Below, in pieces: positions 42,957 through 50,573 of a stretch of 64,000 nt of DNA (positions within the stretch are counted from its first letter, which is position 1; each line of letters opens with the position of its first letter). Where the stretch lies: NCBI GenBank assembly GCA_900320905.1, contig ONTZ01000027.1, forward strand, positions 1-64,000, given 5' to 3'. The notes beneath the pieces are model-generated. The model searched no databases. It was given only the letters and a program-made list of their open reading frames with translations, and was not told the DNA's origin. Position numbers and translations under genes: made by a program. This DNA is from an uncultured Prevotella sp. GTDB taxonomy: Bacteria > Bacteroidota > Bacteroidia > Bacteroidales > Bacteroidaceae.

Positions 42957-43262
42957 CACGGAAAACCCTTACCCCAATCCGTGTAAAGGAATCCAGACCA
43001 TAGAAAACCTTCAACCAAAACTGGGACAAGGAATCCTGACCACGGAAAACCTTCACCCAATTCTGAGGCAGGGAATCCTGACCAGGGAATACCTTCACCC
43101 CAAAACTGGGATAAGGAATCCTCACCTCTGAAACCATCACCAAAATCTGAGGCACGATTTTACTGACCACGTGAAATCGACCACCTATTTCTGGGGCAAG
43201 GAATTCCGACCTCGGGAAATCTCCAGTAAATTCTGGGACTAGAAATTCCGATCAAAAAGGGC
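42957..43262 (-). repeat. Degenerate 42-bp repeat array, related to the one at 18 kb
   Basis: Units on the plus strand start at 42989, 43031, 43073, 43116, 43156, 43200 and 43243 (period 41-44), consensus beginning GGAATCCTGACCACGG and ending AATCTGGGGCAA. The minus strand of the 18-kb units contains GACCTCGGGAAA and ends AATCTGGGGCAA; unit 43200 here contains exactly GACCTCGGGAAA. Both arrays therefore share one ancestor and both read in the same direction relative to flanking genes (array 1 with plus-strand genes, array 2 with minus-strand genes). No coding role seen. Confidence 0.8.
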
Positions 43263-43264
43263 GG

Positions 43265-43498
43265 CACTTTTCCACTTTTCCACTTTTCCACTTCGGACAT
43301 CTGCATTTTCCGTTTTCACGAAGCGGAAAATTTTATTATTATATTATAATATAATAATAATTATAATATTAATATAAATTTGTACCGTAAAAGTTGACTT
43401 TTAACCCTAAGACAGGTTGACTCTCATCAAACTACAAAAATGACATTTGCAAAAACCTAAATGTCTAAAGTGGAAAAGTGGAAAAGTGGAAAACTTCA
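43265..43498. repeat. Inverted-repeat-bounded element built on TTTTCCAC octamers
   Basis: Three TTTTCCAC units at 43268-43296 continue into TTCGGACAT. An inverted copy, ATGTCTAAAGTGGAAAAGTGG and onward, lies at about 43460-43497, giving arms of about 33 bases. The interior (about 165 bases) holds a small GCGGAAAA/TTTTCCGT hairpin, an AT-only palindromic tract (about 43333-43378), and no gene. It looks like a small non-autonomous element or a large cruciform; no clear target-site duplication is visible. Confidence 0.75.
43333..43378. repeat. AT-only tract
   Basis: About 46 bases made only of A and T, with repeated TTATTA/TAATAA and ATAATAT, self-complementary. Core of the surrounding inverted-repeat element. 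Nothing further is recognised in 43499-43719, which is non-coding spacer after murI. Confidence 0.75.
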
Positions 43499-43719
43499 AG
43501 GTACAATAATATGTTTGTAGGGGAACATTTTGGGAACAATTAACCCGCTGACAATCGGCATTATTGCTGATAACCAGTGATTTTGCTTATTCCGTTGTCA
43601 ATCTTGAAAAGATGTTAAACTGTTATTGTCGATGCGTGGTTGGGATCTTGCCCGCTCTGATTCCTGTCCAAACCTAAACTAAACCGCCGATGAAGATAAT
43701 GATAAAATTTGCCATCATA

Positions 43720-44592
43720 TTACCCTAAGGTAATGCTTTCGACCTCTACGGATTCGTGGAGGAAGATTTGGGCGGATTCCTTGAAATTGTCTGCATTCTC
43801 AGTGGTGAGATAACGGACAGTGGCACTTTTCGAACATTTCTGCTCCATCTGTGGATGGCGTTCCAAGTAGGATTTAAGGCTGTCGGCGACATATTCGCCC
43901 TGGGGTATGACACGTACGCCGGCAGGGAGATACTTGAGAATCTTCGGCATGAGCAGGGGATAATGGGTACAGCCGAGGATGATGGTATCGATCTTGGGGT
44001 CAAGACGCATCACTTGGTCGATGCACTTCTTGACGAAGTAGTCGGCACCAGGGGAGTCGGCCTCGTTGTATTCCACAAGTGGAACCCAAAAAGGACAGGC
44101 AACGCCCGTCACAGATATATCAGGATGGAATTTTTTGATTTCGAGGTTGTAACTCTCACTCTTGATGGTGCCCTCAGTGGCGAGTACACCGATGTGGCGC
44201 GAGGTGGTGAGATTGCCGATAATCTCCGTCGTGGGACGGATGATGCCCAGCACACGGCGATTGGGGTCAATCTTTGGCAAATCATGCTGCTGGATGGTGC
44301 GCAGGGCCTTGGCGGAGGCTGTGTTACAGCCGAGGATGACCAGATGGCATCCCATCTCAAAGAGTTTCACAACAGCCTGGCGCGTAAATTCATAGACCAC
44401 ATCGAAAGAACGTGGTCCGTAGGGGGCTCGGGCATTGTCGCCCAGATAAAGATAGTCGTATTGGGGTAACAGTTGGCGGATGCCGTGAAGAATCGTCAGA
44501 CCTCCGTAGCCACTATCGAAAACGCCGATGGGCCCTGGCGCATCGGATAGTGTGGAATGAGAAATGAGGAATGAGGAATGGTGATTACTCAT
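43720..44592 (-). CDS. murI: Glutamate racemase
   Basis: Makes D-glutamate for peptidoglycan. 290 aa. Catalytic Cys pair in LGCNTASAKAL and LGCTHYPLL, start of the fold at GPIGVFDSGYGGLTIL, and GDNARAPYGPR. The first 17 residues (MSNHHSSFLISHSTLSD) are not normal for MurI and are encoded by a heptamer repeat. The ATG shares ATGA with the stop of the upstream ompH gene. Last gene of the porG-uppS-bamA-ompH(x3)-murI cluster, the same order as PG0189-PG0194 of Porphyromonas gingivalis. Confidence 0.95.
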   Translation of the reverse strand: MSNHHSSFLISHSTLSDAPGPIGVFDSGYGGLTILHGIRQLLPQYDYLYLGDNARAPYGPRSFDVVYEFTRQAVVKLFEMGCHLVILGCNTASAKALRTIQQHDLPKIDPNRRVLGIIRPTTEIIGNLTTSRHIGVLATEGTIKSESYNLEIKKFHPDISVTGVACPFWVPLVEYNEADSPGADYFVKKCIDQVMRLDPKIDTIILGCTHYPLLMPKILKYLPAGVRVIPQGEYVADSLKSYLERHPQMEQKCSKSATVRYLTTENADNFKESAQIFLHESVEVESITLG

Positions 44593-44595
44593 TTC
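44553..44595 (-). repeat. Heptamer repeat encoding the murI N-terminus
   Basis: Plus strand GGAATGA GAAATGA GGAATGA GGAATGG then an ATTACTCATTT tail: supplies the ompH stop (TGA), the murI start and about 14 extra residues. Confidence 0.7.
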
Positions 44596-45131
44596 TGCAG
44601 GAGTGAGGTGACGAGTGGATAGATATCCATCCCCATTTCGGGGTCGATAAACGGGTAGGCGTTGGAGTCGGTATTGACGACGAAAGCCAGTCTGTGTTCT
44701 TTCGCAACCGTGGCGATGGCTTCAGAGAGTAGAGCCTTCAATGGGGCTAGTGCCTCTTCCTTGGCAGAGGCCAGTTGCTGACGGCTTTCCTCCTTGAAGG
44801 CGATGTTCTTCTCCATCAGTTCCTGAAGTTCTGTCTGGCGCTTCTGCAGGATGGTCTTGGGAAATTCGCGCTGACCTTCGAGGAAGTCCTCGTATTTGCG
44901 GTTGAACTCGTCTTCCACCCGTTTGGTCTCTGCCTGATATTGGGCTTCGAGATCTGCCAGTTGCTTTTCCATGATGGCATACTGAGGCACAGATTTCAGG
45001 GCTTGCTCATAACTGAGGTAACCGAACTTGAACGCTTTTGCCTCTTCTTGGGCAAAAGCCGTGAAAAGTGAAAAGTGAAAAGCGAAAAGTATTGTCACAA
45101 TCCTCATGATGATTATTGTCTTATCTTTCAT
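44589..45131 (-). CDS. OmpH/Skp-family periplasmic chaperone (copy 1)
   Basis: 180 aa from ATG 45131 (MKDKTIIIMRIV...). The signal peptide core FAFHFSLFTAFAQ is encoded by a GTGAAAA heptamer run (45061-45090). Mature part is helical coiled coil (LEAQYQAETKRVEDEFNRKYEDFLEG, QKRQTELQELMEKNIAFKEE) and ends with a small strand region (HRLAFVVNTDSNAYPFIDP). Escorts unfolded outer-membrane proteins across the periplasm. Third of three tandem Skp-like genes downstream of bamA. Confidence 0.88.
   Translation of the reverse strand: MKDKTIIIMRIVTILFAFHFSLFTAFAQEEAKAFKFGYLSYEQALKSVPQYAIMEKQLADLEAQYQAETKRVEDEFNRKYEDFLEGQREFPKTILQKRQTELQELMEKNIAFKEESRQQLASAKEEALAPLKALLSEAIATVAKEHRLAFVVNTDSNAYPFIDPEMGMDIYPLVTSLLQK
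45061..45090 (-). repeat. Heptamer repeat forming a signal-peptide core
   Basis: Exact GTGAAAA GTGAAAA GTGAAAA GCGAAAA GT on the plus strand; in the minus-strand gene it reads FHFSLFT, the hydrophobic core of the ompH copy 1 leader. Confidence 0.8.
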
Positions 45132-45149
45132 ACGATAGTTTTTATTGAT

Positions 45150-45180
45150 ACTTCTCACTTTTCACTTCTCACTTCTCACT
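45150..45180. repeat. Heptamer spacer between ompH copies 2 and 1
   Basis: TTCTCAC TTTTCAC TTCTCAC TTCTCAC T fills the gap between the two genes. Confidence 0.7.
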
Positions 45181-45685
45181 ACTTCAGGCCGAGTTTGGTC
45201 TTTACCTGTGCTGTCACATCGGTAGAGAGCGTGGTGCTGATATAGGGTACACCACCGTTGATCTCCATGATGTAGACATAGCCGCCAGTCTGACCTATTG
45301 ACTTGATGGCATCAAGCACCTTTGTGGTGATGGCCTGCATCTTGTCCTGAGAAGCCTTCTGGAGAGCCATCTGGTTGTCCTGATAACTCTGCTGGATCTT
45401 CTGATACATATCTTGCAATTCCTGGTTACGACGCTGCTTGATGTTCTCGGGCAGGGTTGCCTGCTCTTTTTCAAAAGCCTCAGCCTTCTTTTGCAATTCG
45501 TCCTGCATGCTCTTCAGGTCGGCATCATACTGTGCTGTCAGGGCGTCGATTTCGCTCTTGGCCTTTTCGTATTCAGGCATTGCCTGAATGATTTCCTGAG
45601 TGTTCACATGACCGAACTTGGCCTGTGCATTGGCGGTGGTAAAACCGCAGATTGCGCAAATGGCGCAAATAATAATCTTTTTCAT
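45179..45685 (-). CDS. OmpH/Skp-family periplasmic chaperone (copy 2)
   Basis: 168 aa. Signal peptide MKKIIICAICAICGFTTANA, whose codons contain a 9-mer repeat (ATTTGCGCC-like). Mature domain begins KFGHVNTQEIIQAMPEYEKAKSEID and is coiled coil to about 125, then GGYVYIMEINGGVPYISTTLSTDVT. This Skp version is the one most like Porphyromonas PG0193. In the bamA operon; spacing to the next copy is only heptamer repeat. Confidence 0.9.
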   Translation of the reverse strand: MKKIIICAICAICGFTTANAQAKFGHVNTQEIIQAMPEYEKAKSEIDALTAQYDADLKSMQDELQKKAEAFEKEQATLPENIKQRRNQELQDMYQKIQQSYQDNQMALQKASQDKMQAITTKVLDAIKSIGQTGGYVYIMEINGGVPYISTTLSTDVTAQVKTKLGLK

Positions 45686-45687
45686 GT

Positions 45688-45725
45688 TTATAAGTTTAAT
45701 GTTTAATCTTTTAATGTTTCATGTT
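45688..45725. repeat. Heptamer spacer between ompH copies 3 and 2
   Basis: GTTTAAT GTTTAAT C TTTTAAT GTTTCAT GTTTATT: degenerate 7-mers. Confidence 0.6.
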
Positions 45726-46240
45726 TATTTCGAGTATCCGAGTTTACTGAGTACCTCTGAGGAAATGTCGATTTTAGGTGAGCCATAGATGATACCGACA
45801 TCACTGGAGCGATCCAACACCAACTGGTAGCCGCGCAGGTCGGCCACGTCCTTGATGGCATTATACACTTCTTCCTGAATGGGGGTCATCAGGGCAGTGC
45901 GTTTCTTGTAGAGTTCGCCCTCTGGACCAAAGTATTTCTTTTTCAGGTCGGCGGCTTCTTTTTCCTTCTCCACAATGGCATCCTGCTTGGCCTTCTTCTG
46001 CTCCTTGGAAAGGAAAACAACCTCGTTCTGGTAGTTCTTGTAGAGGGTCTGGGCCTCTGTGGTCAGGGCATCGACCTCAGACTGCCATTTCTTCGATACC
46101 TGGTTCAACTGCTCATTGGCACGTTCGTAGGCAGGGATGTTCTTGAAGATATACTCCATATCCACCAGCGCAAACTTCTGTGCAGAGGCAGACATGCAGC
46201 CGCAGATGGCACAAATGACGCAAATAATCAGTTTCTTCAT
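45725..46240 (-). CDS. OmpH/Skp-family periplasmic chaperone (copy 3)
   Basis: 171 aa from the ATG at 46240 (MKKLIICVICAICGCMSASAQ signal peptide, paralogous to copy 2). The frame is open further upstream but runs into bamA. Mature part KFALVDMEYIFKNIPAYERANEQLNQVSKKW, central coiled coil with DAIVEKEKEAADLKKKYFGPEGELYKKR, and C-terminal YQLVLDRSSDVGIIYGSPKIDIS. First of the three tandem copies after bamA. Confidence 0.9.
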   Translation of the reverse strand: MKKLIICVICAICGCMSASAQKFALVDMEYIFKNIPAYERANEQLNQVSKKWQSEVDALTTEAQTLYKNYQNEVVFLSKEQKKAKQDAIVEKEKEAADLKKKYFGPEGELYKKRTALMTPIQEEVYNAIKDVADLRGYQLVLDRSSDVGIIYGSPKIDISSEVLSKLGYSK

Positions 46241-46295
46241 AAATCTTTCTTTGTTTTTGTTATACACCTCTTTGACGTTGATTATATAAAAAGGT

Positions 46296-49022
46296 TTAGA
46301 ACTCTTGTCCGAGGATGAAATGGAAGTTGCTGCCGCCTTTCTTCTGTGTACCGCTGGCACTGGTATAGACATTGTCGAAACCGTAGGCCCAGTCGATACC
46401 CATCAGACCCACCATCGGGAGATAGATACGGACACCCAGTCCGGCAGAGCGCTTCATCTTGAAGGGATTGAAATCCTTGGCCTGAGCCCAGGCATTACCG
46501 CCTTCGAGGAAGCCGAGTCCGTAGATGGTGGTATTACCCAGCATGAACGGGTAGCGGAGTTCCACTGTGAAGCGGTCGTAGGCATAGGCATTGTATGCGG
46601 ACAGTTTGTTGCCCTGCATCATCTCCTCGTAATAGGATGACTGTGAGATGGAACCGTTGTCATAGCCTCGCAAACCGATGGTCTCCTCGGAATAGCCGTA
46701 GGAATAACCGCTCATGCCGTCACCACCTACGTAGAAGGTCTCAAAGGGCGACTTCTTGTCCTTGTTGTAAGAGCCAAGCAGTCCAAACTCCACGCGTGTC
46801 ATCAGCACGAAGCATTTGGCTCCTTCGCTAAGGGCAGTGAAGGTACGTGACTTGAACTTCCACTTGTGGTACTCAATCCAACGATACACATCCTGCAATT
46901 CGCTCTCGTAGGTTGCCGACTGGGAGTTCTTGGCAAGATTCGCATAATCTTTATTGTCGAAGAGCGACCAGGGCGGCGTCAGGGTGACGGAGGCCATGAA
47001 CTCAGAACCATAACGTGGGAAGAGTGGGTTGTCGGTAGATGTACGCGATAGGGTCAGTCCCAGGTTGATGTTGTTACAGTTACCGTTAGAGATATAGAAG
47101 TATTTCCAGTCGCGCAACATATAACGTGTGAATCCAAGTTGTGCAGAGAACTGGAAGTAGTCATCAGGCCAGCGCAGGCGCTTACCCCATCCGATGGCAG
47201 CACCGAAGACCTTCATCGTCTTGTCGTCATCAAGCATGGCGTCGTAGTTGATCATGCTGCCATTGTAACTGCCGTAGCCAATGCCGCCATAGTTATACAT
47301 CATCAGGCTGTTATAGTAGGCATTGTTATAGTAGGTGCTGTTGATATCACTCTGCTTGGAGTAGAACACGCTCAGGTTGAGGGAGTTTGGACGCTTGCCG
47401 CCAAACCAGTTGGTGCCGTAATTGGCACTCAGCGAACTATAATATGATCCGTTGGTCTGGAAGTTGAAACCTAACTGCTCACCGTCACCGTAAGGCAGGA
47501 TGCCGCGGTGTAACTTGTTCTTGCCGAAGAGGTTGCGGATGGAGAAATTGTTGAACTTGATACCCACACGTCCGATGACACCCGTCTGTCCCCAACCTAA
47601 TGAGAACTCTAACTGGTCGTTTGACTTCTGTTCCAGTTTCCAGTCGATGTCTACAGTACCGTCGTCACTGTTAGGCTTGACATCAGGAACGATATTCTCA
47701 GGGTCGAAGAAACCCATGGAGCCGATTTCACGGATAGAACGCATGATGGCATCCTTGTTGAACAGGTCGCCGGGTTTTGTACGGAGTTCACGGCGAACCA
47801 CCTCTTCATACAGGCGGTCGTTGCCATAGATACGTACGTGGTTCAGACGAGCCTGAGGTCCCTCGATGATACGCATCTCCAAATCAATGGAGTCGCCAGA
47901 GATGTTGACCTCCACAGGCTCAATGCTGGAAAATACGTAACCGTTGTTGTAATAATAGTTGCCGGCAGCATCATCGTCCTCTCTCAGACGCTTGTCCAGT
48001 TGCTTCTGGTTATAGACATCTCCTTTCTTCATACCCAGCACGGCATTGAGGTAGTCGGTGGTAACAACGGTATTGCCTACCCAGTTGATGTCGCGGATAT
48101 AGTATTTGTCGCCTTCATCCACCTTCACATAGACATTCACGTGCTTGTCGTCAAACTGTGAGATGGAGTCTTCGATAATCGTAGCATCACGGAAGCCCAG
48201 TTCGTTGTACTTTTCAATCAGTTTCTGCTTGGCCTCCTTATAGCGCTCGTCAGTGAACTTCTTGGCCTTGAAGATATTGCTGAACTTGCCAGCCTCGTGA
48301 ATCTTACCGAAGGCACCCTTGCCGAAGAAGGAACCTTTGATCTTGCCATCAGTGAGTTTCTCGTTGCCGTCGAAGATGATTTGGCGTACCTTCATCTTGT
48401 CCTTCTTGTCGATATTGACATCAAGGATAATCTGACCTTTGTTCTCTGGGTCTTCACGCTGCGTAATGTCTATCTCGGCATTCTTGTAACCCTTCTCGTC
48501 GAAATATCTCTTGGCCAGAATCTTAGCGCGGTCAAGGATGTTTCGCGTCAGACTCATGCCTTTCACCATACCGAGTTTAGATTCCATATCTTCCCGCTCC
48601 GACTTCTTCACACCGATATAGTTGATGTTGCTCACACGGGGATGAAGTGCCAAGGCGATGTGGAGATATATCTTGGAACCCACGATGGAGTCGGCACTGA
48701 TCTGTACCTTCGAGAACAGACCGTTGCGCCAATAGCGCTTCACCGCCTCGGTGATTTGGGTGCCAGGAACTTCGATTTCCTGACCTACTGTCAGGCCAGA
48801 CAGTCCCGTCAACACGTAGTCCTCATAGCCTTCCACACCTGATACGGAGATACCTCCGATGGTGCAGGAACGGGGTGTTCCGGCATACGAGATGTCAGGG
48901 TTGATGATTTTATCCTGAGCCGATGAAGTTAGAAGTGAGATGTGAAAAGTGAAAAGTACTATCAATACTTTCACGATCCATCCACTTGTCTTCACCTTAT
49001 TATATATATATGCAATCTTCAT
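46296..49022 (-). CDS. bamA: Outer-membrane protein assembly factor BamA
   Basis: Inserts beta-barrel proteins into the outer membrane. About 908 aa from ATG 49022; 49043 is an alternative. Signal peptide with heptamer-encoded core VLFTFHISLLTSSAQ. Five POTRA domains (about 45-460; GLTVGQEIEVPGTQITEAVKRYWRNGLFSKV, MKVRQIIFDGNEKLTDGKIKG, YYIRDINWVGNTVVTTDYLNAVLG, NHVRIYGNDRLYEEVVRRELRTKPGDLF) and a 16-stranded barrel ending in phenylalanine (FHFILGQEF). Barrel loops are Tyr/Asn-rich (NSTYYNNAYYNSLMMYNYGG). Between uppS and three Skp genes. Confidence 0.95.
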   Translation of the reverse strand: MKIAYIYNKVKTSGWIVKVLIVLFTFHISLLTSSAQDKIINPDISYAGTPRSCTIGGISVSGVEGYEDYVLTGLSGLTVGQEIEVPGTQITEAVKRYWRNGLFSKVQISADSIVGSKIYLHIALALHPRVSNINYIGVKKSEREDMESKLGMVKGMSLTRNILDRAKILAKRYFDEKGYKNAEIDITQREDPENKGQIILDVNIDKKDKMKVRQIIFDGNEKLTDGKIKGSFFGKGAFGKIHEAGKFSNIFKAKKFTDERYKEAKQKLIEKYNELGFRDATIIEDSISQFDDKHVNVYVKVDEGDKYYIRDINWVGNTVVTTDYLNAVLGMKKGDVYNQKQLDKRLREDDDAAGNYYYNNGYVFSSIEPVEVNISGDSIDLEMRIIEGPQARLNHVRIYGNDRLYEEVVRRELRTKPGDLFNKDAIMRSIREIGSMGFFDPENIVPDVKPNSDDGTVDIDWKLEQKSNDQLEFSLGWGQTGVIGRVGIKFNNFSIRNLFGKNKLHRGILPYGDGEQLGFNFQTNGSYYSSLSANYGTNWFGGKRPNSLNLSVFYSKQSDINSTYYNNAYYNSLMMYNYGGIGYGSYNGSMINYDAMLDDDKTMKVFGAAIGWGKRLRWPDDYFQFSAQLGFTRYMLRDWKYFYISNGNCNNINLGLTLSRTSTDNPLFPRYGSEFMASVTLTPPWSLFDNKDYANLAKNSQSATYESELQDVYRWIEYHKWKFKSRTFTALSEGAKCFVLMTRVEFGLLGSYNKDKKSPFETFYVGGDGMSGYSYGYSEETIGLRGYDNGSISQSSYYEEMMQGNKLSAYNAYAYDRFTVELRYPFMLGNTTIYGLGFLEGGNAWAQAKDFNPFKMKRSAGLGVRIYLPMVGLMGIDWAYGFDNVYTSASGTQKKGGSNFHFILGQEF
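48924..48960 (-). repeat. Heptamer repeat in bamA signal-peptide codons
   Basis: AGAAGTGAGATGTGAAAAGTG with GATGAAGTT before and AAAAGTACT after; near-identical to the porG leader region at 50472-50508 although the mature proteins are unrelated. Confidence 0.7.
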
Positions 49023-49045
49023 TCTTTTCCTAAGCGGTAGCAAAT

Positions 49046-49090
49046 TCTTCTCTTTTCACTTCTCACTTTTCACTTCTCACTTTTCACTTC
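49046..49090 (-). repeat. Heptamer repeat at the uppS 3' end
   Basis: Minus strand AGTGAAA AGTGAGA AGTGAAA AGTGAGA AGTGAAA: supplies the uppS terminal VKSEK codons, its TGA stop and the spacer to bamA. Confidence 0.75.
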
Positions 49091-49822
49091 ATCTGCTTCT
49101 ACCTGGGCCTCGGTCTTGCCGAAGCGGCGCTGACGGCTCTGATAGTCGGCGATGGCCTTGTGCAGGGCTTCTTCATCGAAATCAGGCCAATAGGTGTCGC
49201 AGAAGTAGAATTCGGAATAAGCGCACTGCCACAGCAGATAGTTGGAGATGCGCAGTTCACCGCCTGTGCGAATCAGCAATTCCGGGTCGGGCATGAAATT
49301 TGTCCACAGATGGTCGTTGATGGTCTGCTCGGTGATATCATTGGCATTCAACTTGCCTTCCTTCACCTCTTTTGCGATCTGCTGCGTGGCTCTCACCAGT
49401 TCTAACTTCGACGAGTAACTCATGGCCATGATGACAGTCATCCGCTCACCGTCTTTCGTCAGGTCTTCCATATAGTGGATCTTGTCCTGTACCGACTGAG
49501 GCAGACGGTCCATATCGCCTACCATGCGGAATTTGATGCTGTTGTCCGTAAACAAGTTCATCTCCACAAAACTGAGAACCAGTCCCATCAGGGCTTCTAT
49601 CTCGTAGGCTGGACGGTTCCAGTTTTCTGTGGAGAAGGTGTACAGTGTCAGGTACTTAACTCCCAGTCGTGCACATTCCGAAGTAATCTTCTTCACGGTC
49701 TCAACGCCTTCCTTGTGGCCGAAAGTACGGTCCAGTCCACGGTCCATAGCCCAGCGCCCGTTACCGTCCATGATAATGGCGATATGCTGGGGAATGCGGT
49801 TTTTATCCAGTTCTGCTGTCAT
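49070..49822 (-). CDS. uppS: Undecaprenyl diphosphate synthase (isoprenyl transferase)
   Basis: 250 aa. Makes the C55 lipid carrier for cell wall and LPS synthesis. Motif HIAIIMDGNGRWAMDRGLDRTFGHKEG at the start, TLYTFSTENWNRP, and the C-terminal PDPELLIRTGGELRISNYLLWQCAYSEFYFCDTYWPDF. The terminal VKSEK is not conserved and comes from a heptamer repeat. Between porG and bamA as in Porphyromonas. Confidence 0.97.
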   Translation of the reverse strand: MTAELDKNRIPQHIAIIMDGNGRWAMDRGLDRTFGHKEGVETVKKITSECARLGVKYLTLYTFSTENWNRPAYEIEALMGLVLSFVEMNLFTDNSIKFRMVGDMDRLPQSVQDKIHYMEDLTKDGERMTVIMAMSYSSKLELVRATQQIAKEVKEGKLNANDITEQTINDHLWTNFMPDPELLIRTGGELRISNYLLWQCAYSEFYFCDTYWPDFDEEALHKAIADYQSRQRRFGKTEAQVEADEVKSEK

Positions 49823-49851
49823 ATATTATTTGCCTTTTTTTTTTACCTTTC

Positions 49852-50556
49852 TCAGTCCCTGTCGTTGTGACAAGTCTTGCATTTTGCCCAGAAGTCGTAG
49901 GTCAGGGCCACCTGGAGAATGCTGAAACAGTCGGTATTCTTGAAGATCCCACTGCTCTTGATGCCGTAGGGGTCGGTCATGCCGTCGAGTTTGTCGCTGA
50001 AGGTGAAATGTATTCTCCATTCCGCAGCCAGATTCAGACGGTCGCCAATCTTGTATTTGACACCTGCACCCAACGGCAGGTTGAAGGCAGCGCCTTTTTT
50101 CGGTCCCCCGTGGTATGTTAAGCCGAGACCGGGGGCAATGTAAGGTGTCAGCCGTTTGGCTCCTCTGTATTCGCGCCCTGTGCCGTATGGCCAGAAGTTG
50201 TATTCAAAGCGCAGTCCACCATCAACCATCTTTGTTCCGAACTCATAGCGCCCTTGTGGATACCATGTCGTCTCACGGTCGGATGAGCCTTTTATCCTTC
50301 CATAACCGAGGGTTGCGCCCACAGCCATTCTCGGGTTTATCTTGTATTTCGCCATCACGGTTCCCCAGGGCTGCATGCCCTTGAACAGGTCGCTGTTATA
50401 GTCGCCCAGATACGTGATGGTTCCGACTCCACCTCCAATTTCCAACCGGTATTCCGGATCCTCCTGAGCCGATGAAGTGAATAGTGAAAAGTGAAAAATG
50501 AAAAGTACCATCAGTACTCTCACCAGCCACCATTCCTTGTCTTCACTTCTCCTCAT
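49852..50556 (-). CDS. porG: PorG-like outer-membrane beta-barrel (DUF6089)
   Basis: 234 aa. Signal peptide ending FHFSLFTSSAQ, again heptamer-encoded. Mature protein starts YRLEIGGGVGTITYLGDYN and shows alternating barrel strands (MAVGATLGYGRIKGS, YEFGTKMVDGGLRFEYNFWPYG, KRLTPYIAPGLGLTYHGG, AFNLPLGAGVKYKIGDRLNLAAEWRIHFTFSDKLDG), then ISILQ-type last strand (ILQVALTYDFW). This DUF6089 barrel beside uppS-bamA corresponds to PorG (PG0189), which tethers the PorK/N ring of type IX secretion to the outer membrane. Together with the PorE-like gene it implies a T9SS. Confidence 0.85.
   Translation of the reverse strand: MRRSEDKEWWLVRVLMVLFIFHFSLFTSSAQEDPEYRLEIGGGVGTITYLGDYNSDLFKGMQPWGTVMAKYKINPRMAVGATLGYGRIKGSSDRETTWYPQGRYEFGTKMVDGGLRFEYNFWPYGTGREYRGAKRLTPYIAPGLGLTYHGGPKKGAAFNLPLGAGVKYKIGDRLNLAAEWRIHFTFSDKLDGMTDPYGIKSSGIFKNTDCFSILQVALTYDFWAKCKTCHNDRD
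50472..50508 (-). repeat. Heptamer repeat in porG signal-peptide codons
   Basis: GATGAAGTGAATAGTGAAAA with a further GTGAAAAATGAAAAGTACC; matches the bamA leader copy and encodes VLFIFHFSLFTSSAQ. Confidence 0.75.
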
Positions 50557-50573
50557 GGGCTCTCAGGTTAATC

